A stretch of 40,081 bases of DNA from an uncultured Porphyromonas sp. (GCA_905372565.1 CAJPPK010000016.1:1-40081); one strand, 5' to 3'. Positions 23,548-32,171 are shown, counted from the stretch's first letter. Notes: a model not told the origin generated them from the letters alone. Translations and numbers: made by a program.

Positions 23548-23608
23548 GAGAAAGTTCTTTAATTGCAATCCTAGCTTCCTCGTCACCCCGATCCCCCACT
23601 CTCCGAAA

Positions 23609-23702
23609 CCAACTAGTAGGCAACAGTAGTGCCTCTGAAGGGGCAACAGTATTACCTCATGAGGGGCACTACTATTGCCCCTTTTGTGTTACTACTGCTA
23701 CC
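23609..23702 (+). repeat. Family A palindromic array, copy A4
   Basis: The anchor CCAACTAGTA (23609-23618) is followed by units at 23619, 23642, 23665 and 23688 (15 bp each, 23-bp pitch). Units 1 and 2 read CAGTAG or CAGTAT; units 3 and 4 read CTACTA or CTACTG. This is the same loop pattern as A3 and differs from A1 and A2. Spacers (TCTGAAGG, TCATGAGG, CCTTTTGT) are close to those of A3. It lies in the 425-bp divergent space between the HPr-kinase-like gene and yjdM. The rest of that space holds only the two promoters. Confidence 0.92.
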
Positions 23703-23839
23703 CCCTCGGCCTCATCCCTCATGTCGCCTCCTCCTCAAAGCACCAGTCCGGCCCTCTCTCTGACGAGGAGCGAGGAGCGACATCGCTAGTCATCAGACAG
23801 CAGGAGGCTGAGAAGAAAAGGGCTGTGGCAATCTTGTCT

Positions 23840-23847
23840 TATCTTTG
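23840..23847 (+). promoter_or_regulatory. -7 promoter element for yjdM
   Basis: TATCTTTG is an exact TAnnTTTG on the plus strand. A start near 23854 gives a leader of about 66 nt before ATG 23920. Confidence 0.6.
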
Positions 23848-23919
23848 TGAACCTCTGGAGCTAAGCAGGGAAATAGCTCAGCTTCGTAGACCCGAACAGC
23901 CACTTAATTATATTGACAG

Positions 23920-24258
23920 ATGAATGAATATCCTCTATGCCCCCAGTGCGGAGGCGAAAACACCTACTTCGATGGGACGACCTACGTCTGCCCCGACTGC
24001 TCGCATGAGTTTCACCTCGATGCCACGAACGAAGCCAGCGACGAAACTCCGATCTGCAAGGACAGCAACGGCACTCCTCTAAGCGACGGCGATGCCGTGA
24101 CCGTCATCAAGGATCTCAAGGTGCGAGGTTCATCGATGGTCATCAAGCAGGGCACGAAGGTCAAGACAATCCGCCTGACCGAGAACCCCGAGGAGGTCGA
24201 GGGTAAGGTCGATGGCTCGATGATGGTGCTCCGTGCCGAGTTCCTCAAGAAGGGCTAA
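23920..24258 (+). CDS. yjdM: YjdM/PhnA family zinc-ribbon protein
   Basis: The 112-residue protein starts with a four-cysteine zinc ribbon (CPQCGGENTYFDGTTYVCPDC, residues about 7-27). The PhnA C-terminal domain follows: KDSNGTPLSDGDAVTVIKDLKVRGSS, KQGTKVKTIRL and the ending DGSMMVLRAEFLKK. The match is full length. The old name, alkylphosphonate utilization operon protein PhnA, is misleading because the family is not tied to phosphonate breakdown, and the molecular function is not settled. It is monocistronic with its own promoter and a terminator. Confidence 0.95.
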   Translation: MNEYPLCPQCGGENTYFDGTTYVCPDCSHEFHLDATNEASDETPICKDSNGTPLSDGDAVTVIKDLKVRGSSMVIKQGTKVKTIRLTENPEEVEGKVDGSMMVLRAEFLKKG

Positions 24259-24283
24259 CGTCCACTTCACTCTCCCACTGCAT

Positions 24284-24330
24284 CTCAGGGGCTAGGCTAG
24301 CTTAGGTTAGCTTTGCCCCTGAGCCCTTTT
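24284..24330 (+). terminator. Intrinsic terminator after yjdM
   Basis: The arms CTCAGGGGC (24284-24292) and GCCCCTGAG (24315-24323) form a 9-bp stem, with an inner GCTA/TAGC pairing. CCCTTTT follows on the plus strand. Confidence 0.75.
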
Positions 24331-24421
24331 GCCAGCTAGACGAGGGCGAGATAGGAGCCTTCCCCGAGTGCCCCGAGGAGACCAAAGGGACAGGCTACGG
24401 GAATAGTAGGGGGAAATTCGT

Positions 24422-24429
24422 TATCTTTG
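24422..24429 (+). promoter_or_regulatory. -7 promoter element for the purH-mre operon
   Basis: TATCTTTG is an exact TAnnTTTG. Initiation near 24436 gives a leader of about 88 nt before purH. I see no purine-riboswitch-like core in that leader. Confidence 0.6.
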
Positions 24430-24523
24430 TTTGGCTTAGTGGCTTAAGGGTCTCCCTCGTGGGGCAAGACATCGGCTACGGCCATAGGCACTTTTACTTC
24501 ACTAAAAAAGACATCTGGACGCT

Positions 24524-26041
24524 ATGGAGCAGGTCATTCGTAGAGCACTCATCTCCGTGTACCACAAGGACGGCTTAGCCGAGATTTTAGCCCTCCTACA
24601 CCAGGCTGGTGTAGAGTTCGTATCCACAGGCGGTACACACGCCTTCATCGAGAGCCTAGGCTACCCCTGCGTAGCCGTCGAAGACCTAACGAAGTATCCC
24701 TCCATGCTCGGGGGACGCGTCAAGACCCTCCACCCTGCCGTCCTCGGTGGTATCCTCGCTCGTCGCTCCCATGAGACCGACCAGCAGGAGGTAGCTACCT
24801 ATGGACTCCCTCTCATCGACCTCGTGATCGTCGATCTCTACCCCTTCGAGGCCACCGTGGCATCAGGAGCGAGCGCAGAGGACATCATCGAGAAGATCGA
24901 CATCGGCGGTATCAGCCTCATCCGAGGAGCAGCTAAGAACTTCGAGGATGTCGTCATCATCCCCTCCCAGGCAGACTATGCGACGCTCGAGGGGATCCTA
25001 CGCACCCGTGGCGCCAAGACGACTCTCGAGGAGCGTCGACACTTCGCTCGCCGAGCCTTTGCCGTGAGCTCACACTATGACTCGGCTATCTTCACCTACT
25101 TCGACGGGGAGGATCACAGCGAGCTTCGTCTCTCGGCGCAGTCAGCTAAGCCCCTTCGCTATGGAGAGAACCCTCACCAGCAGGGGATCTTCTACGGCGA
25201 ACTAGAGAAGTACTTTGAGCAGCTCCATGGCAAGGAGCTGTCCTACAATAATCTGCAGGACGTCGAGGCCGCCGTCTCCCTCATTCAGGACTTCGACGAG
25301 CCTACCTTCGCGATCCTCAAGCACAACAATGCCTGTGGCTGCGCCTCCCGCGCCACGATCCTAGAGGCCTGGGAAGCAGCCCTAGCAGGCGACCCCGTCT
25401 CGGCCTTCGGAGGCGTCCTCGTGGCTAACCGCCCGATCGACCTACGGACTGCCGAAGAGATCAACAAGCTCTTCTTCGAGGTACTCATCGCACCCGACTT
25501 CACCGCCGAAGCCCTGCCCGTCCTTGAGAGCAAGAAGAACCGCATCCTCCTCCGCCAGCTACAGCCCGTGAGTGCGCAGTGGTCATACCGCTCCATGCTC
25601 GGAGGTGTCCTCGCTCAGGAGACCGACCGTGCGGTAGAGACTATTCAGGACATGAAGCCCGTTACTAAGGTAGCGCCTACTGCACAGGAGCTCGAGGACC
25701 TCGTCTTCGCTACCAAGCTAGTCAAGCACAGTAAGAGTAATGCGATCGTCCTAGGCAAGGCTGGTCAGCTCATCGCCTCAGGCGTAGGACAGACCTCCCG
25801 AGTAGATGCGCTGAAGCAAGCCATCGAGAAGGCTCGCCACTTTGGCTTTGAGCTGAAGGGAGCCGTACTCGCTAGTGATGCCTTCTTCCCCTTTGACGAC
25901 TGCGTGACCCTTGCTGCCGAGGCGGGCATCACCGCTATCGCCCAGCCTGGAGGATCGGTACGTGACGAGGATAGCATCAAGGCTGCAGACGCTCACGGTA
26001 TCGCGATGGTGATGACCGGTGTCCGCCACTTCAAGCACTAA
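24524..26041 (+). CDS. purH: Bifunctional AICAR formyltransferase/IMP cyclohydrolase
   Basis: The 505-residue protein has the N-terminal IMP cyclohydrolase (MGS-like) domain: RALISVYHKDGLAEI, STGGTHAFI, LGGRVKTLHPAVLGGIL and IDIGGISLIRGAAKNF. The C-terminal AICAR transformylase domain follows with LRYGENPHQQG, KHNNACGCA and the ending AITAIAQPGGSVRDEDSIKAADAHGIAMVMTGVRHFKH. It carries out the last two steps of IMP synthesis, using 10-formyl-THF. Length is normal. It is the first gene of the run; mreB starts 39 bp later with no terminator between. Purine synthesis may therefore be co-transcribed with cell-shape genes. Confidence 0.97.
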   Translation: MEQVIRRALISVYHKDGLAEILALLHQAGVEFVSTGGTHAFIESLGYPCVAVEDLTKYPSMLGGRVKTLHPAVLGGILARRSHETDQQEVATYGLPLIDLVIVDLYPFEATVASGASAEDIIEKIDIGGISLIRGAAKNFEDVVIIPSQADYATLEGILRTRGAKTTLEERRHFARRAFAVSSHYDSAIFTYFDGEDHSELRLSAQSAKPLRYGENPHQQGIFYGELEKYFEQLHGKELSYNNLQDVEAAVSLIQDFDEPTFAILKHNNACGCASRATILEAWEAALAGDPVSAFGGVLVANRPIDLRTAEEINKLFFEVLIAPDFTAEALPVLESKKNRILLRQLQPVSAQWSYRSMLGGVLAQETDRAVETIQDMKPVTKVAPTAQELEDLVFATKLVKHSKSNAIVLGKAGQLIASGVGQTSRVDALKQAIEKARHFGFELKGAVLASDAFFPFDDCVTLAAEAGITAIAQPGGSVRDEDSIKAADAHGIAMVMTGVRHFKH

Positions 26042-26080
26042 GCAGAGACAACATAAGAGATCAATAGAAGACAAGTATAA

Positions 26081-27100
26081 ATGGGACTATTTTCCTTCCG
26101 GCAGGAGCTGGCCATGGACCTTGGCACTGCCAACACCATCATCATCAAGGATGATAAGATCGTCTTAGATGAACCGTCCGTCGTAGCCTTTGATAACCGC
26201 ACCGGCGAGATGATCGCCGTAGGTACGAAGGCTCGTGAGATGTATGAAAAGGGTAATGCGAACATTCGCACGATCCGTCCTCTTAGAGAGGGAGTCATCG
26301 CCGACTTCGACGCTGCCGAGCACATGATCCGAGGCATGATCCGTATGATCAGCCGTCGCAGAGGATGGTTCACTCCCTCACTCCGCATGGTCGTCTGTAT
26401 CCCTTCTGGTAGCACCGAGGTAGAGATCCGTGCGGTACGTGACTCTAGCGAGCACGCTGGCGGTCGTGACGTCTACATGATCTACGAACCAATGGCAGCC
26501 GCTATCGGTGTAGGTATCGACGTCCTTGCCCCAGAAGGGCACATGATCGTAGACATCGGTGGTGGTACGACAGAGATCGCCGTCATCTCCCTAGGAGGTA
26601 TCGTCGAAGATCAGTCGATCGACACCGCTGGAGACGAGCTCACACAGGACATCATGGATCACATGCGTGATCGCCATCAGATCAAGGTCGGGGAGCGTAC
26701 CGCCGAGCAGATCAAGATCCAGGTAGGTGCCGTCTATCCAGACCTCGATGAGCCCCCCGCAGACTTCACCGTCTGGGGAGCGAACATGATGGATACTATG
26801 CCCCGCAAGGTCGAGGTAAACTATCGTGAGATCTGTGAGTGCCTCGACAACTCGATCGGGAAGATCGAGAGTGCTATCCTCCGCACCCTCGAGGCCACTC
26901 CTCCCGAGCTCTATGCCGACATCGTAGCAAATGGGGTCATCCTCACAGGTGGTGGCGCCCTCCTTCGTGGTCTTGATAAGCGTCTTTCCAAGCGCTTTGG
27001 TCTGGACTTCAAGATCGCTGAAAACCCTCTCCATTCAGTCGCTCTCGGTACTGGGATCGCACTGAAGAATATTCACAACTTCAACTTCCTCTTCCGCTAG
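26081..27100 (+). CDS. mreB: Rod shape-determining protein MreB
   Basis: The 339-residue actin homologue has phosphate-1 MDLGTANTIIIKDDKIVLDEPSVVA, connect and phosphate-2 regions (MIVDIGGGTTEIAVISLGG), and the adenosine motif (NGVILTGGGALLRGLDKRLSKRFGL). Its short N-terminus MGLFSFRQEL has the character of a membrane-associating segment. MreB filaments position the elongation machinery along the inner membrane. It is followed after 46 bp by mreC, then mreD, mrdA and rodA, which is the standard order. Confidence 0.97.
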   Translation: MGLFSFRQELAMDLGTANTIIIKDDKIVLDEPSVVAFDNRTGEMIAVGTKAREMYEKGNANIRTIRPLREGVIADFDAAEHMIRGMIRMISRRRGWFTPSLRMVVCIPSGSTEVEIRAVRDSSEHAGGRDVYMIYEPMAAAIGVGIDVLAPEGHMIVDIGGGTTEIAVISLGGIVEDQSIDTAGDELTQDIMDHMRDRHQIKVGERTAEQIKIQVGAVYPDLDEPPADFTVWGANMMDTMPRKVEVNYREICECLDNSIGKIESAILRTLEATPPELYADIVANGVILTGGGALLRGLDKRLSKRFGLDFKIAENPLHSVALGTGIALKNIHNFNFLFR

Positions 27101-27146
27101 GCTAGCGGCGGACGAAGCTCCGTCGTCAGCTCGATAGTGATCACAC

Positions 27147-28016
27147 GTGGATAAGCTCTTTGCCTTCCTTCAGAAGTATCGGCATGTCTTCGTCTTCCTC
27201 CTCTTGGAAGCCGTAGCACTCTCCTTACTGCTCCAAGGATCCATCCATGCTAAGAGCCTTCAATGGTATGCGACAAGCTCCCTCTTCGGTCGAGTCAACG
27301 AACTCTTGACCGAAGGGTGGAGCTATGTCGACTTACGTCCTCGCTCCGAAGAGCTCCTTCGAGAGAATGCTCGCCTACGTGAAGCCTACAATCAACTCGT
27401 ACAGCAGCTCAAGGAAGGAGAAGCCTATCACTCGCTTCCACACCTACATGCCTTAGACAGCCTGCCTATGGGGAGTGAGCAAGTCATCATCGCCCGCGTA
27501 GTCAATCGTCTCTCCCACACGGGAAGCATCTACTACACCATCAATAAGGGGAAAGCCGATGGTGTCGAGACAGACATGGGAGTGATGAGCGCTACGGGTG
27601 TCGTAGGTGCCGTCATGGCCGTCTCCGACCACTATGCCCTCGTGATCCCCGTACTCAATCCCCAGATCCGTCTCTCCTGCAAGCTCATTGGTCAAGAGGT
27701 GAGTGGTACGCTAGCTGCTCCATCCAACCCGAACTCCAATGATGCCATGCTCGGGAATGTCCCCCCGCATGCTCGCCCTAAGCTCGGCGACACGATCATC
27801 ACGAGTGGCTATTCCTATCTCTTCCCCGAGGGGATGATGGTCGGCACCATCTCTGACACCATACCTATCCACATGAAGGGAAGTGCTGGCACCTTCGCCA
27901 ACTATCCCGTACACCTGAGTACAGACTTCCAAAGTCTGCGCTACGTCTACATCATCCGCGAGAAGCCAAGCCGAGAGGTTAAGCTCCTCGAAGACTCTAT
28001 CCGTCCGAATGAATAG
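27147..28016 (+). CDS. mreC: Rod shape-determining protein MreC
   Basis: The 289-residue protein has a short cytoplasmic N-terminus and one membrane helix (about residues 13-31). A coiled-coil stretch follows (about 60-95, RSEELLRENARLREAYNQLVQQL). The beta-rich periplasmic MreC domain contains INKGKADGVETDMGVMSATGVVGAV and GDTIITSGYSYLFPEGMMVGTI. It bridges MreB/MreD to PBP2 in the elongasome. Its end overlaps the mreD start by 8 bp. Confidence 0.93.
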   Translation: MDKLFAFLQKYRHVFVFLLLEAVALSLLLQGSIHAKSLQWYATSSLFGRVNELLTEGWSYVDLRPRSEELLRENARLREAYNQLVQQLKEGEAYHSLPHLHALDSLPMGSEQVIIARVVNRLSHTGSIYYTINKGKADGVETDMGVMSATGVVGAVMAVSDHYALVIPVLNPQIRLSCKLIGQEVSGTLAAPSNPNSNDAMLGNVPPHARPKLGDTIITSGYSYLFPEGMMVGTISDTIPIHMKGSAGTFANYPVHLSTDFQSLRYVYIIREKPSREVKLLEDSIRPNE

Positions 28017-28527
28017 CCCCTACCTTCGCTTCATACTCGTTAGCCTCGTGCTCGTCGCGCTACAGGTCTGGGTACTTAGTCCTATAGCTCTCTTTCGGAT
28101 AGCGACTCCCTTCCTCTACCCCATCCTTCTCCTCCTACTACCCATAGGTACGGGGCGGAGTACCCAAGCCTTCCTTGGCTTTGGGATCGGGATGCTCATC
28201 GACATCTTTAGCCTCACCCCAGGGCTACATGCTACAGCCTTCACCCTGACGGCCTACCTTCGTCAGCCTCTGCTGAACCTCTTCGTCGACAAGAACACAC
28301 CAGAGTACACTCTGCCACTCTATCCTACCCTACGAGGAGGGGCTGTGGTACTCTTCTCGCTACTCCTGCTTATCCACCTCACAGTCCTCTTTGCACTGGA
28401 AGCAGGACTACAAGGAGCGAGCCTTCACCTAGGGATGAGCTTCCTCGCAAGCTATGCCTTCTCTTGGGTACTCCACCTGATCACCCTATTCTTCTTCGGC
28501 ACTAGCGAAGGAGCACGTACGAACTAA
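28009..28527 (+). CDS. mreD: Rod shape-determining protein MreD
   Basis: The 172-residue protein is almost entirely hydrophobic, with five or so membrane helices. It includes the family-like stretch PILLLLLPIGTGRSTQAFLGFGIGMLIDIFSLTPGLHATAFTLTAYLR. MreD is poorly conserved, so the call rests on topology, length and its position between mreC (8-bp overlap) and mrdA (5-bp gap). Confidence 0.88.
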   Translation: MNSPYLRFILVSLVLVALQVWVLSPIALFRIATPFLYPILLLLLPIGTGRSTQAFLGFGIGMLIDIFSLTPGLHATAFTLTAYLRQPLLNLFVDKNTPEYTLPLYPTLRGGAVVLFSLLLLIHLTVLFALEAGLQGASLHLGMSFLASYAFSWVLHLITLFFFGTSEGARTN

Positions 28528-28532
28528 CGACC

Positions 28533-30392
28533 ATGGTTAGTGATGAGCTCTTCCGCCGACGATGGCTGATCATCGGACTCACCTTCGCCATCGTTGCCCT
28601 TTTCCTTGCCCGTCTCTTCTCGCTGCAGATCCTTAGTAACGACTACAAGCAGCGTGCGGAGAACAATGCCTACTTCATCCTCTCCACGATCCCCTCTCGT
28701 GGCGTCATCTACGACCGCAAGGGACAGCTCTTAGTCGCCAATCGCCCGATCTACGACCTCATGATCGTGAACCACGAGGCTAAGGGTAGGCTCGACACCG
28801 CCCTACTGGCATCGACCCTAGGGCTACCCATCGAGGAGATTCGCCTACGGCTCGAATCCGTGCGTGACCGTCGCACCAACCGAGGATATAATCCCTATAC
28901 CCCCCAAGTCTTCCTCTCCCAGCTAGAGCCCGAGGAGGTAGGACGCTTCGAAGAGCAGCTGTACAAGTTCCCAGGCTTCTCCGTTCGCTCCCGAACCATC
29001 CGCCAATACAACTACCACAGCGCAGCTCACCTCCTAGGCTACCTATCCGAAGCCAGCACGACCGACCTCGAGCGTGACAGCTCGATCATGCGTGGGGACT
29101 TCGTAGGTCGTAGTGGCGTCGAGCGAAGCTATGAGACCCAGCTACGAGGGATCAAGGGGCAGGAGATCTTCTACCGAGATGCTCGGGGGCGAATCCAAGG
29201 GCGTCTCGATGGTGGAGCACATGATCGGGCTCCCGAAGCAGGACGTGACCTCACTCTATCCATTGACGCAGGGCTCCAAGAGCTAGGCGAAAAGATGATG
29301 CAGGGTAAGCGTGGCGCTATCGTAGCCATAGAGCCAGAGACAGGACAGATACTCGCTCTCGTGACGGCGCCTAACTATGATCCCGAGTTGCTCGCAGGGA
29401 AAAGCAAGGGAGCGAACCACCGACTCCTCGAAGAGACCTTCGGTAAGCCCCTGCTCAACCGTGCTATCCAGGGGAACTATCCACCGGGATCGACCTTCAA
29501 GCCTGCCCAAGGAGCGATCTTCCTAGAGGAAGGTGTCCTCTCTCCCTCGACTGCCCTATCCTGCCACCGTGGCTATCCGCCCCTAGGCAACCGCCCTAAG
29601 TGTCACCCCCACGGCAGTCCGGTCTCCCTCCTCCCAGCTCTCTCGACTTCCTGCAATGCCTATTTCTCCTGGGGGCTACACTTCATGCTCGATGATCGTA
29701 AACGTTACCCCTCGACAGGCGAGGCCTTTGAGCACTGGAAGCAGCGTATAGTCGCTCTGGGCTATGGCTATCGCCTAGGGATCGACCTCACCGGAGAGCG
29801 AAGGGGCTACATCCCGAATCAGCAAGTCTATGACAAGGTCTACAAGGGACACTGGAATGGGAACACGATCATCTCGATCGCCATCGGCCAAGGTGAGATC
29901 CTAGCCACCCCGCTACAGATCGCTAACCTCGCAGCCCTCATAGCTAACCGAGGCTATTACATTCGTCCGCACGTGGTGAAGTCTATCCAAGGGATGCCCC
30001 TAGATACGATGTACACGAATAAACAGCAGACGGGCATCTCCCGAGAGACCTGGGAGTATATCGTCGCAGGTATGGCGGGGGCAGTGACCGGAGGTACCTG
30101 CCGAGCCGCCAACTTTGCCCCTGGGCAGATCGAAGTCTGTGGGAAGACGGGGACGGCCGAGAACCCTCACGGGAAGGACCACTCTTCCTTCATCGGCTTT
30201 GCCCCTAGGCAAAACCCCAAGATCGCCGTCGCTGTCTATGTCGAAAACGGAGGCTTCGGAGCGCACTTCGGTGTCCCCATCGGGCGAGTGATGATGGAGT
30301 ACTATCTCCGAGGTGGAGAGCTATCGGGAGCAGGAGCTGCCGTCGCCGCCTCGATGGAGTCTCGACGGATCTCCTACCTTAATGATCTCTAA
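28533..30392 (+). CDS. mrdA: Penicillin-binding protein 2 (elongation transpeptidase)
   Basis: The 619-residue class B PBP has an N-terminal membrane anchor (about residues 13-32), the pedestal domain (IPSRGVIYDRKGQLLVANRP), and a transpeptidase domain. The active-site triad is visible: STFK (Ser320-Lys323), SCN (about 373-375) and KTGTAENPHG (Lys538). It crosslinks peptidoglycan during rod elongation with RodA as its glycosyltransferase partner. It lies 5 bp after mreD and just before rodA. Beta-lactams would target it. Confidence 0.96.
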   Translation: MVSDELFRRRWLIIGLTFAIVALFLARLFSLQILSNDYKQRAENNAYFILSTIPSRGVIYDRKGQLLVANRPIYDLMIVNHEAKGRLDTALLASTLGLPIEEIRLRLESVRDRRTNRGYNPYTPQVFLSQLEPEEVGRFEEQLYKFPGFSVRSRTIRQYNYHSAAHLLGYLSEASTTDLERDSSIMRGDFVGRSGVERSYETQLRGIKGQEIFYRDARGRIQGRLDGGAHDRAPEAGRDLTLSIDAGLQELGEKMMQGKRGAIVAIEPETGQILALVTAPNYDPELLAGKSKGANHRLLEETFGKPLLNRAIQGNYPPGSTFKPAQGAIFLEEGVLSPSTALSCHRGYPPLGNRPKCHPHGSPVSLLPALSTSCNAYFSWGLHFMLDDRKRYPSTGEAFEHWKQRIVALGYGYRLGIDLTGERRGYIPNQQVYDKVYKGHWNGNTIISIAIGQGEILATPLQIANLAALIANRGYYIRPHVVKSIQGMPLDTMYTNKQQTGISRETWEYIVAGMAGAVTGGTCRAANFAPGQIEVCGKTGTAENPHGKDHSSFIGFAPRQNPKIAVAVYVENGGFGAHFGVPIGRVMMEYYLRGGELSGAGAAVAASMESRRISYLNDL

Positions 30393-30414
30393 TGAGCTTC
30401 GTATGTAAGCCTTG

Positions 30415-31887
30415 ATGATGCGACAGATCTCTTCCGCCCCCTTCTATAAGCATATCGACTGGATCACCATCCTGATCTACCTGCTACTAGTCTTCTTCGG
30501 CTGGCTGGCGATCTGTGGTGCGTCCTATAGCTTTGAGACGGAGTCGCTCCTAGAGCCTGGCTCTCGCCCGATGATGCAGCTCATCTGGATCGGGCTAGGT
30601 GTAGCCCTGGGCTTCGCAGCCCTATCCTTGGACACCGACTTCTATGAGGTTGGTGCCCCGCTCTTCTATGGGGCGATGATGCTTCTGCTGATGGCTACCA
30701 TCGTCTTGGCACCGGATATCAAGGGCTCCCGCTCGTGGCTGGTGCTAGGACCGGTACGCTTACAGCCGGCAGAGTTTGCCAAAGTCGCCACCGCACTTAC
30801 GCTGGCGTGGCTGTGTAATCAGTACGAATTCAAGATAGAGTCCGTACGTAGCTACCTCAAGCTCTTTGGGATCATCCTCTTCCCCGTGGTCTTGATCCTG
30901 CTCCAGCAGGAGACTGGCTCGGCGCTGGTCTTCTTTGCCCTCTTCTTAGCTCTCTTCCGGGAGGGCTTCTCGGGGCTCTTCATGGGGCTAACGACCTCCG
31001 CTGCGGTCTACTTCATCGGAGCTTTGATGCTGGAGGAGACGCTCTGGTGGGAGGGGACGAATGCGGATCTCTTCTTCGTCGCCAATAGTATCCTCGCCTT
31101 CTCAGCGACCTTCTATGCCGTCTATGCCCACGACTTCCGCCAGCGCCAGCGCTATCTCCTCTGGGGAGGGGCTACCGTCGCTGGCGTCTACCTCATCGCT
31201 GGCGTCATCAACTTCTTCTATACGTTTGACCTCTCCTACGTGGCCGTAGGGCTGGTGATCCTCCTTTTCGCCGGCTTCGTCTACCTTGCGCTGAGAGAAT
31301 ACCTCCTCCGCTACCTGCTCCTAGCCGTCTTCACCATCGGCTCGCTAGGCTTCTTCTTCTCCGTAGGCTACGTCTTCAATGACATCCTCCAGCCTCACCA
31401 GCAGGTACGTATCAAGATCGCCCTCGGGATCGAGAGTGATCTCAAGGGGAAAGGGTATAACGTCGACCAGTCGAAGATCGCCATTGGCTCGGGCGGACTT
31501 ACGGGTAAGGGCTTCCTCAAAGGGACTCAGACGAAGCTGAACTATGTCCCCGAGCAGGAGACGGACTTCATCTTCTGCACCGTAGGCGAGGAAGCGGGCT
31601 TCCTAGGCTCGGCGGCGCTCCTCCTAGGCTATGCCATCTTCATCCTAAGGATCGTGGCGCTAGCTGAGCGACAGGTGACGAAGTTCGGGCGAGTCTATGG
31701 CTATTGTGTCGCTTCGATCTTCCTCTTCCACCTCTTTATCAATGTGGGGATGGTGCTGGGGCTAGTCCCCGTGATCGGTATCCCCCTACCCTTCTTCAGC
31801 TACGGAGGGTCTTCGCTCTGGGGATTTACCTTCCTGCTCTTCATCTTCCTAGGCATTGATGCCCGCAGGAAGCAGCTTGTTCGCTAA
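30415..31887 (+). CDS. rodA: RodA, SEDS peptidoglycan glycosyltransferase
   Basis: From ATG 30415 (or 30418) the protein is 490 residues; a TTG at 30412 is a less likely start. SEDS motifs include KGSRSWLVLGPVRLQPAEFAKVA, QQETGSALVFFALF, IKIALGIESDLKGKGYNVDQSKIAIGSGGLTGKGFLKGTQTKLNYVPEQETDFIFCTVGEE and PLPFFSYGGSS. The sequence between about residues 185 and 315 contains extra membrane helices and is longer than in proteobacterial RodA (about 370 residues). I believe this is usual for Bacteroidales. It polymerises lipid II and works with PBP2. It ends the run, and no strong terminator is obvious right after it. Confidence 0.95.
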   Translation: MMRQISSAPFYKHIDWITILIYLLLVFFGWLAICGASYSFETESLLEPGSRPMMQLIWIGLGVALGFAALSLDTDFYEVGAPLFYGAMMLLLMATIVLAPDIKGSRSWLVLGPVRLQPAEFAKVATALTLAWLCNQYEFKIESVRSYLKLFGIILFPVVLILLQQETGSALVFFALFLALFREGFSGLFMGLTTSAAVYFIGALMLEETLWWEGTNADLFFVANSILAFSATFYAVYAHDFRQRQRYLLWGGATVAGVYLIAGVINFFYTFDLSYVAVGLVILLFAGFVYLALREYLLRYLLLAVFTIGSLGFFFSVGYVFNDILQPHQQVRIKIALGIESDLKGKGYNVDQSKIAIGSGGLTGKGFLKGTQTKLNYVPEQETDFIFCTVGEEAGFLGSAALLLGYAIFILRIVALAERQVTKFGRVYGYCVASIFLFHLFINVGMVLGLVPVIGIPLPFFSYGGSSLWGFTFLLFIFLGIDARRKQLVR

Positions 31888-31932
31888 GGCCTACGGAGGG
31901 ATCCCCTCGAGCGTCCAAGCATCTGGGAGAGA

Positions 31933-32010
31933 AAGCTAGACCTTAGCCCGAGCAAAGGCTAACCTTTATCCCGCCGAAGGTCAACCTCTCCCAAGAGCAA
32001 GGTCTACCAC
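31933..32010. repeat. Family B palindromic array, copy B2
   Basis: Units start at 31933, 31955, 31977 and 31999: AAGCTAGACCTT, AAGGCTAACCTT, AAGGTCAACCTC and AAGGTCTACCAC. The 22-bp pitch is exact and the total is 78 bp, identical in layout to B1 and B3. It lies in the 284-bp gap between rodA and sufB, about 160 bp upstream of sufB. Confidence 0.88.
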
Positions 32011-32114
32011 TCTCAGGGGGATGGCTAAGCGCAGAGTAGGCAGACGATGAGCCCTCCAGCTATGCCCTTACACCAAAATAGGGCGCAAAAAGCGGGTCTA
32101 GCAACAAATACCTG

Positions 32115-32141
32115 CTCCTTTATGTTAAGACAGATAAGGAG
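32115..32141 (+). promoter_or_regulatory. Possible operator dyad upstream of sufB
   Basis: CTCCTT (32115-32120) and AAGGAG (32136-32141) form an inverted repeat around 15 bp, ending 30 bp before the sufB ATG. No exact TAnnTTTG is visible in this gap. The dyad could be a regulator site or a leader hairpin. It does not look like an IscR site I know. Confidence 0.25.
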
Positions 32142-32171
32142 TAATAAGCGAAATTAACTTCACTTACCTAT

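Noticed and set aside
23495..23623. 43-residue N-terminal extension of the HPr-kinase-like protein
   Set aside because: The TATATTTG promoter lies within it and the extension overlaps the upstream repeat region. ATG 23494 fits the predicted transcript.
30412..31887. Unusual insertion in RodA as a new domain
   Set aside because: The extra membrane helices make it longer than proteobacterial RodA, but I believe long RodA proteins are usual in Bacteroidales, so I do not claim novelty.
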